Shown: piece after piece, positions 10,105 to 21,199 of the stretch
How positions within the stretch are numbered: position 1 is the stretch's first letter
Layout of the letters: every line of letters begins with the position of its first letter
Assembly (NCBI RefSeq): GCF_036711975.1
Contig: NC_091966.1
Location: 28,527,501-28,591,500, forward strand
Source: Onthophagus taurus
Lineage: Eukaryota; Arthropoda; Insecta; Coleoptera; Scarabaeidae
DNA length: 64,000 nt
Direction of reading: 5' to 3'
The notes under the pieces: model-generated
What the model was told of the DNA's origin: nothing
The model's input: only the letters and a program-made list of their open reading frames with translations
Database searches by the model: none
Made by a program: the position numbers and the translations under genes

Positions 10105-13100
10105 TTAGTGTAGTACAAACAATCCGTAAATACAGACCAAAAGATAATAATGTGGTTTTAAAGCAACTCCTACACCTGTATTATCCTCTTCCTCATCTAT
10201 TTTTTCTGTCTCTTGCAGCTTCTTTTTCAGTTTTTCCACCAAGTAATCAGGTAATTTGACACTCTGATATAAAAATATAAAAAATATAAGACAAGAAAGA
10301 TAAAACAAACTAGGTTAATTCTTTTCTACAACCTCTTCAAACCAAAGAATCGGCATAATTATTGAGGTCACGTTTTGTGTTATAGCAATATCTTGTATAG
10401 GTCGAACAACCATGTTATATTGAATTCGATTATATCCCTCTAATAACCATCCTGTACTCTAAAAAAATAAAATCTGGAACTTAATTTTGACACGGTTAAT
10501 ATCATACTGGTTCGATCATAATAGACGATAGATGTAAATCTTCAGTTGGATTTAATCCTATAATTTCATTTTCAACATCCGCGTTAAGGAAATGAGGGAA
10601 TGATGTTATAATTCTATAATCTTAAATATACAAGAAAAATATTTTAAAAAATATCTAAATGAGTAGAATCTTACTCATGCATGTTAGCATATCCCCAAAA
10701 CCTGAATGGAAACACTCATATTTTCCAGAAGGAGTTTTTGTTGCTTTCGTACAATAACACTCTTCATTATTTTCATTGGAAAATACATTTAAGTCAATCC
10801 TAGCAACATTAGAATCGATATCTTGAAACGATGAATTATATTTTGTTTGAAATGTTTCAACTCTACAGATATCTGGATTATAGACTTCGAATCTAGTTTC
10901 ATTGTTATTACAAGGTGGGTACAATAATCCATCTGTTCCACGTATTTTATTACAGTTACTTTTTTCACCTTGCCAACTATTCAAATATGCTTCATTTTTC
11001 CAAGTTTGAATTAATCCAATATCCTTTATATTTAAGTTTCCAGCTTTTATAACATATGGTCCGGCATAATTTCGAGTTTTCTAAAAAACGAATTCATGCA
11101 TTATAATATTATTTTAGAGTGCGGTAGGAGCTTTTTGATCTAAACAGTATTTTGATTGTGGATGGTTAGAGAAACTCAAGTTACACGCATGTTGGTTACA
11201 TGACCTTACTGGAATCAAAGTACTATTATAATTATTTCACTTAAAATTTAGAGCTAGGTTGAATTATCAACTAGTCTGACTGGAATGTTTATGAAATATT
11301 GTGAACCGCACATTTAAAAATAATGTTAAGAATTAATATTTACGTGTCCAAAGAATGAAAACGCAACCGTTTCGTCACTGTGTATCAATATTGTGTTTGC
11401 TGATGCGTATTCAGTTCGTATAGTGTTACAAACTGATCTTGCTGTAATATATGTAGTTCCAATTAATGTAGCAGGATCGCAAAATCGATACCCATTAAAA
11501 AGAATGTCTTTTACTGATATTGTGTGGAACAAGTTGGTTGTATCTTGAAATATTTTATGCCATGTGGCATCTACTGTAAGGCTAATTCTTTCTCCTATAT
11601 TTTGAAAGAAATCCTTAAATTGAAAGAAGAAAGTAAAATAAAACAAACAACTTAATTTCTAAAATTAAAGTTTCTAACCTGCATTGGTACGTTTAGAACA
11701 GTAATCATATCGTTTTCATTTAGTGGAGCTGAAGCTTCTGCATCAAATTCATATCGAATTTTTTCTTCGTATTTTAACGTATCTGCTTCCTCGTTGTATA
11801 TTATGTTGCGTTTCTCTCTATATTTTCTATAAATGAAGAAAAAATTAGTTAATTATCAAATTTATTAGTTTTAATATATGTATTATTGATATCTAGTATC
11901 TGATTATTATAGTCTAATGTTGTTTTGACAGTTGTTTTTTGTAATATGTTTGTATTAATAAAATGACCTAGATTAGTAAGGAGTCATGATAAAACAACAT
12001 ATTATGCCTGCCATACTGCCGTTATGAAAACATTACAGGAAAATGACCAAAACAGTCTTTAACTGTTCCTTGCTTTCATTGGTGAGCAAATCATCGGCAT
12101 TTGTTTTACGTTAGGAATACAAATGATGAGTCAAGGACAAGATGAATTCTTGCCATCACGTTTACATTTCGACAACAAGAGTAATCGAGTACTAATACTA
12201 CTCAATTAATCAAGTAGTCAAGAGGTTCGCTCATATCAGGGCTGGTGTAGTATCTGTACAGAACTAGAAATCTGCTCAGTGATTAGCACAGTATTTGATC
12301 AATGTTGTATACTCAATAAGCCTGCGAAATTTTACATAATGATATATACTCGGGTATTTAATATGTCCTCATGTCTTAAGTATGGAGGTATACACGGGTC
12401 AGAATTACCCTACGAAATTCTCCACATGCAGGTTATGAATTTAGTTCGGAATTTACTTCGGAATTATGTTATGGAAGGTAAATTAGATCTCCATTAAGTA
12501 TATTTATTGGCAAATTAATATGACTAAGCGTGCAAGTAGATATGGCAGCTTTTATAACGAATCGAGGAGTAGTTCAATCAGTAACTTTCGGATTCGTACT
12601 TTAACCTGCTCCTTTTTCTTTCCAAAGATTGATGGATTAAATGTGAGAAGGTTATATTGAATTTGTCGAACCTTATTTGGATGATATAGCAATTCCTTCA
12701 ATAATATGGATACAGCTATGCATAAGGCAGGTCTTACAATAAAAGCAAAAAAAAATGTGTGTGGGGAAAAGTTCAAGTTATTTATCTGGGACATAAAATT
12801 GGGCAAGGTTATAGAACTCAATCTTAAGCAAATGTAGCTGCAATAGAAGAATTTCAACGATCGATAAAAAAGGCATTTTAGAATCTTTTTAGAGAAATCT
12901 GGATATTATAACCATTATATACTAAATTATGCAAAAATCTGTTTGACCTAAAAACTAGAATAGTGAGAAGTAGGCTACGAAAAGGACTGGAGGAAAAAAG
13001 TTACAGAAGGGAAAGAGAAAGATATAAAAAACTAGAAGAGGTTAATTTTCATATAAATCAATGTCGACGAGAAAATATTCGTAATAAAATACAGAATTGT

Positions 13101-16100
13101 CCAGCTCATCGATTTATTCTCTGTGAAAAATATGCAATATTGATTCTTTTCCATTCATTTTGGAATTGAAAACGTTTTGGCATGTGAAATACCTTTTCTT
13201 TTTTTAATAAAATATGATCAAATTAATAAAGTTATTTTTTGTATCCTATCTACATAAATCAATCTTGATCAATTAATTATGAGAAAAAACCAGCAAATGT
13301 AGCTGCAATAGAAGAATTTCGACGATCGATAAAAAAGGGATATTAGAATCTTTTTAGAGAAATCTGGATATTATAACCATTATATACCAAATTATGCAGA
13401 AATCTGTTTGAGCTAAAAATTAGAATAAGGAGAAGTCGACTACGAAACGGACTGGAGGAAAAAAGTTACAGAAGGGAGTTAGAAAGAAAGATATAAAAGA
13501 TTATAAGAGGTTAATTTTCATATAAACCAATATCGGCGAGAAAATAGTCGTAATAAAATACAGAATTGTCCAGCTCATCGATTTATTCTCTGTGAAAAAT
13601 ATGCAATATTGATTCTTTTCCATTCATTTTTTGTAATTGAAAACAAGATCTTTATAGAATAAAAGTTGGACTTATTCTATGAACTTTTATTCTGATTTCT
13701 ACGATGTACCTGGAATCCACAATATATAAAAAATAAAAAAGATCTTTATGTTGACTGATTTTTTCATATTGCTACTTGTTGACCTGACTTGTTTTTATCT
13801 CGATTTTTGTCCTATTGTCTGTAAATGAAATCCTTTCAGTCTATTTAGTAGAAGTAATTAACCAATGAATTGATTCTTCATTTCCACACTGTACAGAAAT
13901 GTAAATGCTCAATTTTAATTTGTAGAAAGAGTTGCCTATAGGAATCATTTATTGAACGGTTTCTGATTACATCTTCACTTGTAAGATTAATATAATCAAT
14001 AAGAACATAAAGTAATGAAGTTGTATTGAAAAATAAATTTATTATTTCCTAATTATTATACAGTGCGTCCGTAAAGTAGGGGATATAGGCGATAATATCA
14101 TTACAAACGGTTTATGGAAAATTCCTTGAAACGGGTCAAAAGATTTAAATTTTTTTAAAACACTTTTCTAAGTGTCTACTCTAGACTCTAGATGCTACTC
14201 TAGGGGCATCTACAAGATTTCTCGAAGTCTGGCCGATCAAATGTTTCAGGGGAGGTTCAATAAAACGAGGTTTTGGCAAGAAACCCCTACTACTACTGTA
14301 ACCCTACTGTAAGACGTATTAGGTCAAATCTGTACATTAGTATAGTAGTATCAACGGTTCACAAAATTAAAAATCGCAAAATATCATCCCTATAAAGGAA
14401 ACCTCATTCATGAGCAATGAGTCATCGTTTTTGCAAGAATAATTTTGCAACGACGACGAAGACTTCGTCATTTACACTTATAGTTGAGTGGACAAGTAAA
14501 TTGACAAAATTGTCGGTATTGGGCTACTCAAAATCCACATTGGGCCAGAAAGTCGTGCACGCAATATCCGCTAAAGATCGATGTGTGGAGCGAAATAGTG
14601 CTGGATACTATCATGGGCCCTTACTTTTTTGAGGAAACCTTAACTGGAGAGAGATGTTTAGATTTTTTCAAAACGATATCATTCCTTCCATAACGGGACA
14701 TACTGATGACCTGGTAATCACAACTGATGCAGAAACCCCTACTACTTACTAGCACTTGGTGTAGAAAAACTGGGTTCAGCAGTAATCCAAACAAAGTCTT
14801 GCACTCGGAGAAGGAAGCTGCAATTGAAAGTACCCTCCATTGAAGGCAAACTAATAAAAACTAATTTTAACTGTTGATTCTGTTGGTAAGATCCAGAAGT
14901 AATCGATATTACCCGTCAATCTGGCAGGATTCGCAGCTTAGCTGGGAAAATGCTATTTCTAATTTTAATCCCTCAGGGTGCTTACGTAGAACGTATCCAT
15001 CCATCAACGAGTAATTGGTGTATAGCCATGCTGAAAAGTCACTTTCACAGCCACTTTGGCTGGCGAGTCTTTGACTCTTAAGGCAGTTAGAGGATGCTCC
15101 CAAGGGGAAATGCTTTCACCGTTATACTAGACACCATAGGCTTAGTAATTGACGACCTGTTGAATATACTAACAGAGAATGGATTCACGATTCAGGGATA
15201 TGCAGATGACCTTGTAATCGCAATCCGAGATATATATGACACAATCATAACCCAATTAATGCAAGAAGGCCTACTACATATTAGCAGCTGGTGCAGAAAT
15301 AATGGGTAGCAATTAGAACAAAGTAGAAATAGTTCCATTCACTCGGAGAAGAAAACTACATCTGAGAGCACCCTTCAATCAAGCTAGAGCTATTAACCTC
15401 TAAACAGAAGTCAAATACTTAGGGGTAATACTAGACAGTAAATTAAACTGGAACTCCCACATAGTCAATGTGAGGAAAAAAGCCATTATGGCTAACCAGA
15501 ACTCCCGCTGGCTCCTTGGAAGGAACTGGAGTCTTAAACCACGAATGACTCACTGGAGCTACGTAGCAATAATCAGACCTATGGTCGCCTATGCCTCACT
15601 GGTTTGGTGTCAAAAACAAATAAGACAGCACAACAACAGCTAGCATAAATCCAGCGGTGAGCATGTCTTAATATAACAATAATAATAATAAGATTTTGCG
15701 CGACGGCTGCTCTTGAAGCTCTACTCGGTCTCACACACTTCATTTATAAATACAAAAGGAGCTTTAAGTGCCTTATCAGTCTTCTCACTGAAAATATGCT
15801 GTGCACTCAAGTTGATGCAGGGTACCCTCAGAGGATATCCTGAAATCCTTAAGGACCCATGTCTAAACCACTTGATTGAAATTAAAATGGACCTTATACC
15901 GACAAAATATAATTTCGACCAGCCGTATATGGTCATATTTAGAAGCAGCGATGATTGGACGAAGAGTGACCCTCAACTTAAAAGATGAGCCCTGGTATAC
16001 CGATACTTCAAAGACAGTTGGATCCGGAGTGGGTATGGACATTAGTAGACCAATTAGCTCGCACATAACCATTTTTCAAGCAGAAGTTCTTGCTATAAAC

Positions 16101-18876
16101 TTCTGCACCGTTTTGAACAGATAGTCGGGCCCCCCCAAAGGCAATTCAGGCCTACACGTCTGACTCCACATTGATGGAATAACATCAAAAAAAAACCTTT
16201 AGAAAATTTTCATAAACAAGTCAAGAAAGTAATAAAGGATACTGAAGAAACAATCTTGTAACATAATAAAAACCCCAAACAACTTTTACCTATGAACCCC
16301 AAAATGCCACGCTTATATTCCTTTCCAAAATTACATAAATCAAATATGAATATTAGACCGGTAATATCGTCAGTAGACTCCAGCACCTATAAGATATCAA
16401 AATTCCTAATAAACATATTTAAAGACACAACTGGATTCAGGACAAAATACACAATTAAGAACCGAAGAGAATTCCTAACAAGAATTGAAAAACTAGAACT
16501 TCCTAAAGAATATACTATGCTATGATTTGATATCACAAACCTATATACAAACGTTCCAACCTCAGTCACGTTACAGATTGTTAAATATATATTGAAAAAA
16601 AAATTAACAATAAAACAGACAGTGATAACATATACAAATTATTTGAAATTTGCACAAAACAAAATTTCTGCAGCTTTAACCAACAATATTACACTTACAA
16701 CCAGGGTCTTCCAATGGGTTCACCTCTTAGTCGTATGCTAGCTGACATTTTTGTCGACAATCTGGAGAATGAAATGATTATTAATACTAGTAACAAAAAT
16801 CCCCATAAGAACAATATATTACTATGGTAAAGATATGTAGACGATATCTTTGTCATCAAAGATATAACGCATGAATACATTATTAAAGAGCTACATTGTT
16901 ATATCAACGTTACACGAAAACAACGTTTACATTGGAAACAGAACAACACAATAAAATAAACTTCCTGGACTTGACGTTAAAAAAGACAAATGATGGAATA
17001 CATATGGATATTTATAGAAAAAAGACACAAATGGATATAACTATCCCAGAACACTCACAACATGACTACACACATAAATTGTATAAACCTTCAGAGCATA
17101 CATTGACAGAATCTTCGATATAAACTGGGAGAGGACGAAATAAGAAAAGAAACAGAAATAATAAAACAAATAGGTAGAAATAACAGATATCACCCCGAAG
17201 TTATAGATAAAATCATAGAAAACAAAAGAACAAAATAACACGTAATAACTTGACAACATTAAACATACAACAAGAAAACAAAGAAAAAACATACAGAACT
17301 ATAACCCATCAAGGAGACATAAACAATAAAATAGGTAAGATCTTTAAGAAACATAACAACAATAACTTCCAAGAGCAATAACACAATAAACCAACTGTTG
17401 ATGAACAATAAGGACAAGATAAACAAACTAGACAGTAATGGTGTTTACAAACTTATTTGTGAAACTTCCCAAGCAATTTATATAGGTGAGACGGGAAGAT
17501 CTTTAAAAACGAGGATTAGAGAGCACAAGAACAGAGACAGATCCAAGTTTGTCATACCACGGTTGCAGTATGATCATCGCAACATTCTGGGTACCCTGGC
17601 AACCAACATTCCTCTTTTCCTTACTGTATCCCTTTCATTTTATTATTCTCCTTACCTCCCAATTAATTGTTTCCTCTTTTACAACACAATTTCTTAAAAA
17701 GCCATGGATAAATTTAAATTTAAATTTTACGACTAACTTCGTTGCCATTCGTTTCATGCCGGGCGGGCCGGGCGTGGCCGCAGGAGAGACATCAACAACA
17801 AGGTGACCTTTAGAAGTCAAACGAAAAGAATAACATATAATAACGTTAGTTTTTTAAGAAAAAAGTGTTAAAATACATATGTTTTTGAGGGAAAAACCAA
17901 CAGCACAAAAAGACCTTTGAGACAAAAGAAATATGTGCTTAAAAATATACAATTTCAACGTAAGTTATAACAAACAAACATTTTTACGAAAACAGATCTA
18001 ATATATTTTTTAAAGTTAAGTTTTGATTTGTAAATGTAATTCAATTAGTTTTCTCTTTAATGTAATAGGTGGCATGCTCCTGAAGATGAATGTAAAAAAC
18101 ATTTGAAACCGGTAGAGCCAAAAATAAATAACCATCCATCTAGTAAAAAATAAACATTGTTTTATTATCTTTTAACATAATACCTAAATATTAATATTAA
18201 CTGTACTACATTCAGAAAAAAATCCTCTTTGAGAGATTGCTGTTTGAAAAAATATAAATCTTTAGACTCGTTTCAGGGATTTTTCCATATACCGTTTACA
18301 ATGATTTTATGGATTTTATACTACTATTTTACACTACTTTACGGACGCACTGTATATTCAAAAGGGGTTTCGAGATTTTATTACATTAACAACAAAATAA
18401 AAAAAAGGTAACTCGATAAAATAAAAATTAAATGTGAAAAACCAAAAAATCATTCTTTTGAAGTAATTCATATACTACTTATTATATTATTTATTTATTA
18501 CGTACTTGTAAATGTAAGGTCCTACTTCGCGAACAATAGGTGTTGCTCCATTCATGATATCGTCTACATTATGTACCTTAAAGACGTATACTTTGAAATT
18601 AATATCCATTGGAGTAGAAACCCATCTATCAAATTGTTCAGTACCTTGTTTTAACCGCAACAGCTATAAAAATTATAAATATAAATTGCTTACAAAATAA
18701 TCACTATACAAAATTCGATGAATTCGATAAAACAAAAATATATTAGTCAAACTTTATTTCTTTTTATTACCTACCTCAATGAGTTCTTCTGAAATAGTAG
18801 ATTCATCTTCTATATTAGAATTAACAATCGCGATGTTAAACAAGAATGCTATTGCAATATTTCGCAACCACATCAT
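10105..18876 (-). CDS. CD36/SNMP-like receptor with altered membrane anchors (8 exons)
   Basis: Exons: 18775-18876, 18506-18663, 11679-11826, 11344-11613, 10675-11080, 10508-10620, 10333-10458, 10105-10263. Phases fit throughout, giving 493 residues, a normal family length. CD36-family proteins bind lipids or hydrophobic ligands at the cell surface; SNMPs act in pheromone sensing. Seen: Q-F-D-R-W-V, G-P-Y-I-Y, Y-R-F-C, the six ectodomain Cys of exon 5 plus an extra one (P-P-C where paralogues have P-P-F), and the S-F-P-H-F-L motif. Exon 1 resembles a cleavable signal peptide rather than the usual N-terminal membrane anchor. Exon 8 replaces the C-terminal membrane segment with a charged stretch (E-K-I-D-E-E-E-D) and about 14 hydrophobic residues at the very end. 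The exon 7 donor is GTTGTA, a poor match. Intron 2 (11827-18505) is packed with transposons. It may be functional, secreted or lipid-anchored, or newly decaying. Confidence 0.8.
12640..13000 (+). mobile_element. Ty3/gypsy reverse-transcriptase remnant
   Basis: Frames read Y-L-D-D-I-A-I, then H-K-A-G-L-T-I-K-A-K-K, then a decayed segment resembling the A-I-x-x-F and G-Y-Y-x-x-Y-I landmarks after the gypsy RT active site. Stops and a frameshift are present. It lies in the large intron of the CD36-like gene. Confidence 0.55.
12828..13173 (+). repeat. Direct repeat, left copy
   Basis: About 345 bp starting GCAAATGTAGCTGCAATAGA and ending with CCATTCATTTTGG recur at 13293-13642 with few differences. 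The left copy overlaps the gypsy RT remnant, so the duplication includes its 3' end. Confidence 0.85.
13293..13642 (+). repeat. Direct repeat, right copy
   Basis: Second copy of the 12828-13173 sequence, offset by 465 bp. It differs by scattered substitutions and a small insertion near 13480. Confidence 0.85.
14690..16187 (+). mobile_element. LINE fragment with RT and RNase H
   Basis: At 15190-15230 the RT active-site motif G-Y-A-D-D-L-V-I is intact in frame. It is followed by K-Y-L-G-V-I-L-D (about 15415), the thumb region, and an RNase H start W-Y-T-D-T-S-K-T-V-G-S-G-V-G near 15990. A second decayed D-D-L-V-I-T-T copy lies near 14705. The element ends at an A-rich run at about 16188. RT plus RNase H suggests an I/LOA/R1-like lineage (inference). 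Many stops make it inactive. Confidence 0.7.
16195..18130 (+). mobile_element. Penelope-like retroelement (RT + GIY-YIG endonuclease), degraded
   Basis: The frame begins with an F-P-K-L-H-K motif near 16320, then D-I-T-N-L-Y-T-N-V-P, Q-G-L-P-M-G-S-P-L-S near 16708, and R-Y-V-D-D-I-F-V near 16835. This order is typical of Penelope RT. At 17430-17545 a GIY-YIG nuclease core is visible: G-V-Y-K-L-I-C, Y-I-G-E-T-G-R-S-L-K-T-R, E-H-K-N. In-frame stops (for example at 16523 and 16829) make it non-coding. A hammerhead motif lies at its 3' end (18076-18118). It is inserted in the TIR transposon just after the LINE. Confidence 0.85.
18076..18118 (+). ncRNA. Type I hammerhead ribozyme, Penelope 3' end
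   Basis: Parts in order: stem I GCTC (18076-18079), core CTGAAGA (18080-18086), stem II AATGT/ACATT with an A-loop (18087-18104), GAAA (18105-18108), two-base-pair stem III AC/GT, cleavage triplet GTA (18112-18114), and stem I GAGC (18115-18118), fully complementary to the 5' arm. Hammerheads with very short stem III are established in Penelope-like elements. Cleavage is predicted after A18114. Confidence 0.8.
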
Positions 18877-19269
18877 TATGCTAGAAGCAATTGAAGGAAC
18901 TGTGAGATGTGTTAATTTATCATCGGGTTATTACAGTATAATAAAGAACTATCTGTTTTGATTAATATTATCATTAAGTTGTTAAGTTGTTAAGTTGTTG
19001 ATTGTTTAAAATGGTGGTGTAAGCAAAACAAATTTTATTAATACACCAGTAAGCAGGACAATAAAAGTATGGATACATGATTTAATTGTTTTATTTACTT
19101 TAATTTAAATTAAAAATATATAAATAACTAAAAACTTCATAAAAAAACATTTGTTTTAAAATATTTTATTTTCAAACGCAGTTAAAACGCAGGTGTCGTT
19201 ATTTTAGAAAAACATTTATACATTTCAAAATTTTTCTACCAAAAAGATTCATAAGTTAAACCAAACAAT

Positions 19270-19740
19270 TTAGTTTACACTAAAAATTTTTCCTCGTCAT
19301 TCAAGAATGTTTCGATTACGTTAAAAGTAAATTTTTCCTTGGGTGTAACAATGAGAAAATTAATTTTTATTTTATTTTTTATCTTACCTAAGATCTTATT
19401 TTCTTCTTCCCTATTGGTTAGTGTAAGGGTTGGTAAATGTATCGTTTCTGTTTTCATTTTCGTGTTCTTTTCTTTTTAGGAGTTCCATGAGATCCTTTCT
19501 TAAACCACCTTCCTCCGGCATTCCAATCACATTTTCCATATCTAGGGCTATTTTAGGTAGGTTTAATTGACATGTTGGTATTGAGTACTTGTGTCCCTTA
19601 TTGAGAAGATCTTGTTTTTTTTTGGTAAATTGTATGTTGGATAGATAGATATTCGTTGGTGAAATTTGTGTTGTGTACCATGCATGACTGCAATGACTAT
19701 TATCGGTGGTGTTGTTTCGCTTTCCATTTTTTTCATTCAA
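19270..19740 (-). mobile_element. Penelope-like element, N-terminal RT fragment
   Basis: The minus-strand frame from 19740 contains N-I-Q-F-T-K-K-K-Q-D-L-L-N-K-G-H-K-Y-S-I-P, the conserved leader that precedes the RT in Penelope-like elements. It continues through a charged helix to about 19411 and then shifts frame. It lies in the 5' flank of the 493-aa CD36-like gene. Confidence 0.55.
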
Positions 19741-20301
19741 AAAAATGGTTTTATGTCTTGCTTTTTAACCATTGTACAGGATGTCCCATAGGTTGTGGTA
19801 TAGACTTTTGACGTCCAAATTTCAAGATAGAAACTCCAAATTCGATATGTATTAAGTCACCCTACTTGGCCAGGTGGTGATCATGTTAAATACATTTTTT
19901 ATTGCACGGTTTACGAATAATTTGCAAAAATTTTAATAATGACGAAATTTATGATTTTATTTTTTACGATTCTGATACCATATGATGTGTGAGTCATAGT
20001 AAAGTAAATTCACACCAAAAAATTTCCGATTTATTCATTATACTCACGAATCAATTTATCTGCGTTATGAATGCTGCTCTTAGTGGTATTATAATCCAAA
20101 ATTACGGTTGGTTTCCGATGATCCTTTTCAAATACCTTTTCATCATGATGTTTAGATGATAACACATGAATCATTCTCTGTATGCAATGTTATGCTAGCA
20201 TCGTAATATTTTGCGTTCACTTTACCGGTGTTTTCAGTTCTTGTGGAATATTTTTTGCACAGTTCCAAGAATAGTATTTTGTGTAATAAGTAAAATAAGT
20301 C

Positions 20302-20560
20302 TTAAACTAAGATTAGAACTAAAACTAGAACTAACACTAGAAACTTTCGGGTTTTGCCGTGCGTCTTTTAATAAAAGGTTTGACATTTCGGATGCCATGT
20401 TGCAACCTTCTTCAGAAACTTCCGTGGCATCCGAAACGTCAAACCTTTTATTAAAAGACGCACGGCAAAACCCGAAAGTTTCTAGTGTTAGTTCTAGTTT
20501 TAGTTCTAATCTTAGTTTAATTCACACCGGCCCGGCCGTGAAAGCCTTCGTACTTATAAA
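20302..20560. repeat. Foldback repeat family, copy 2 (near-perfect palindrome)
   Basis: Arms of about 95 bp (20302-20396 and 20425-20520) are almost perfectly complementary around a 28-bp loop. They carry CTAGAACTAACACTAGA units, a CGGGTTTTGCCGTGCGTC block, and the right-hand terminal CACCGGCC...GTGAAAGCCTTCG. A hammerhead motif spans the left arm and loop on the minus strand. Confidence 0.85.
20378..20419 (-). ncRNA. Type I hammerhead ribozyme in foldback repeat
   Basis: Minus strand: stem I GTTT, core CTGAAGA, stem II GG-TGC / GCA-CC with an AACATG-type loop, GAAA, minimal stem III (A-U plus U-G), cleavage triplet GTC, and stem I AAAC. All consensus core bases are present and the outer stem is perfectly complementary. 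Confidence 0.7.
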
Positions 20561-21199
20561 ATAAGTCTGTTATCACACTTCGTACTGTTTTGTATAGGAG
20601 TATCAAAATATTTTTCACCACACCTTCATCTTGTTTTCCTGTATAAGCTTGCATGTTATAAAGGTACGATGTCTTTATGTCCAGAAATGAAACTATCGGT
20701 GTCTCGATTGTTCTCGATTATTAACATCACATGCAGTATAATAGGCTGTCGATAGTTGTTGAAGTATTTACCAAATAATTATCTAATTGGTGCTAATTTA
20801 TCCTGCTATTTTCCTTGGCGGGTGTATAACTTTGTAGTTAAATCAGTCCAATTGATTCATCTGGTCTCCACATTTCTGCAGTATTTTTGTTTCTGCAATG
20901 TAACACACTTGGTGATATAAGGTGATATACTCCTATAACCTACTTTCACCGTTTTAATGCAAGGCTAGCATTTTCCTGGATTTATTTTCATTATATAGTT
21001 TGTAAACTCTAATGACTGCTTGATTTGTAATCTTGCATAAAAATTTCTTGATGAAGAAATAAAGTGAAATATTCAGAATACTATCAATGGCGTTCGATAT
21101 TAACATAAGACCAGATTAGTATGTTACATTATTTTAACGATAACGACGATATCGTTATTCAATAGAATACTATCCTCAACTTCTTCTTCTATGTATTTA

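Larger units (their letters stand above)
14061..18352 (+). mobile_element. TIR DNA transposon (mariner-type) with nested insertions
   Basis: The ends are perfect inverted repeats: CAGTGCGTCCGTAAAGTAG at 14061 and its complement ending at 18352, each bordered by TA. Imperfect inverted homology runs about 100 bp inward (AAACGGTTTATGGAAAATTCC against its complement near 18290). Near 14520-14690 a decayed transposase reads V-V-H-A-I-S-A, then F-F-E-E-T-L-T-G-E-R-C-L-D-F, a landmark of DDE_3/mariner-type enzymes. The element was later interrupted by a LINE and a Penelope-like element. Confidence 0.8.

Noticed and set aside
17749..17805. GC-rich patch (GGGCGGGCCGGGCG) as a promoter or CpG island
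   Set aside because: It lies in the decayed 3' region of the Penelope element with no start site or gene nearby.
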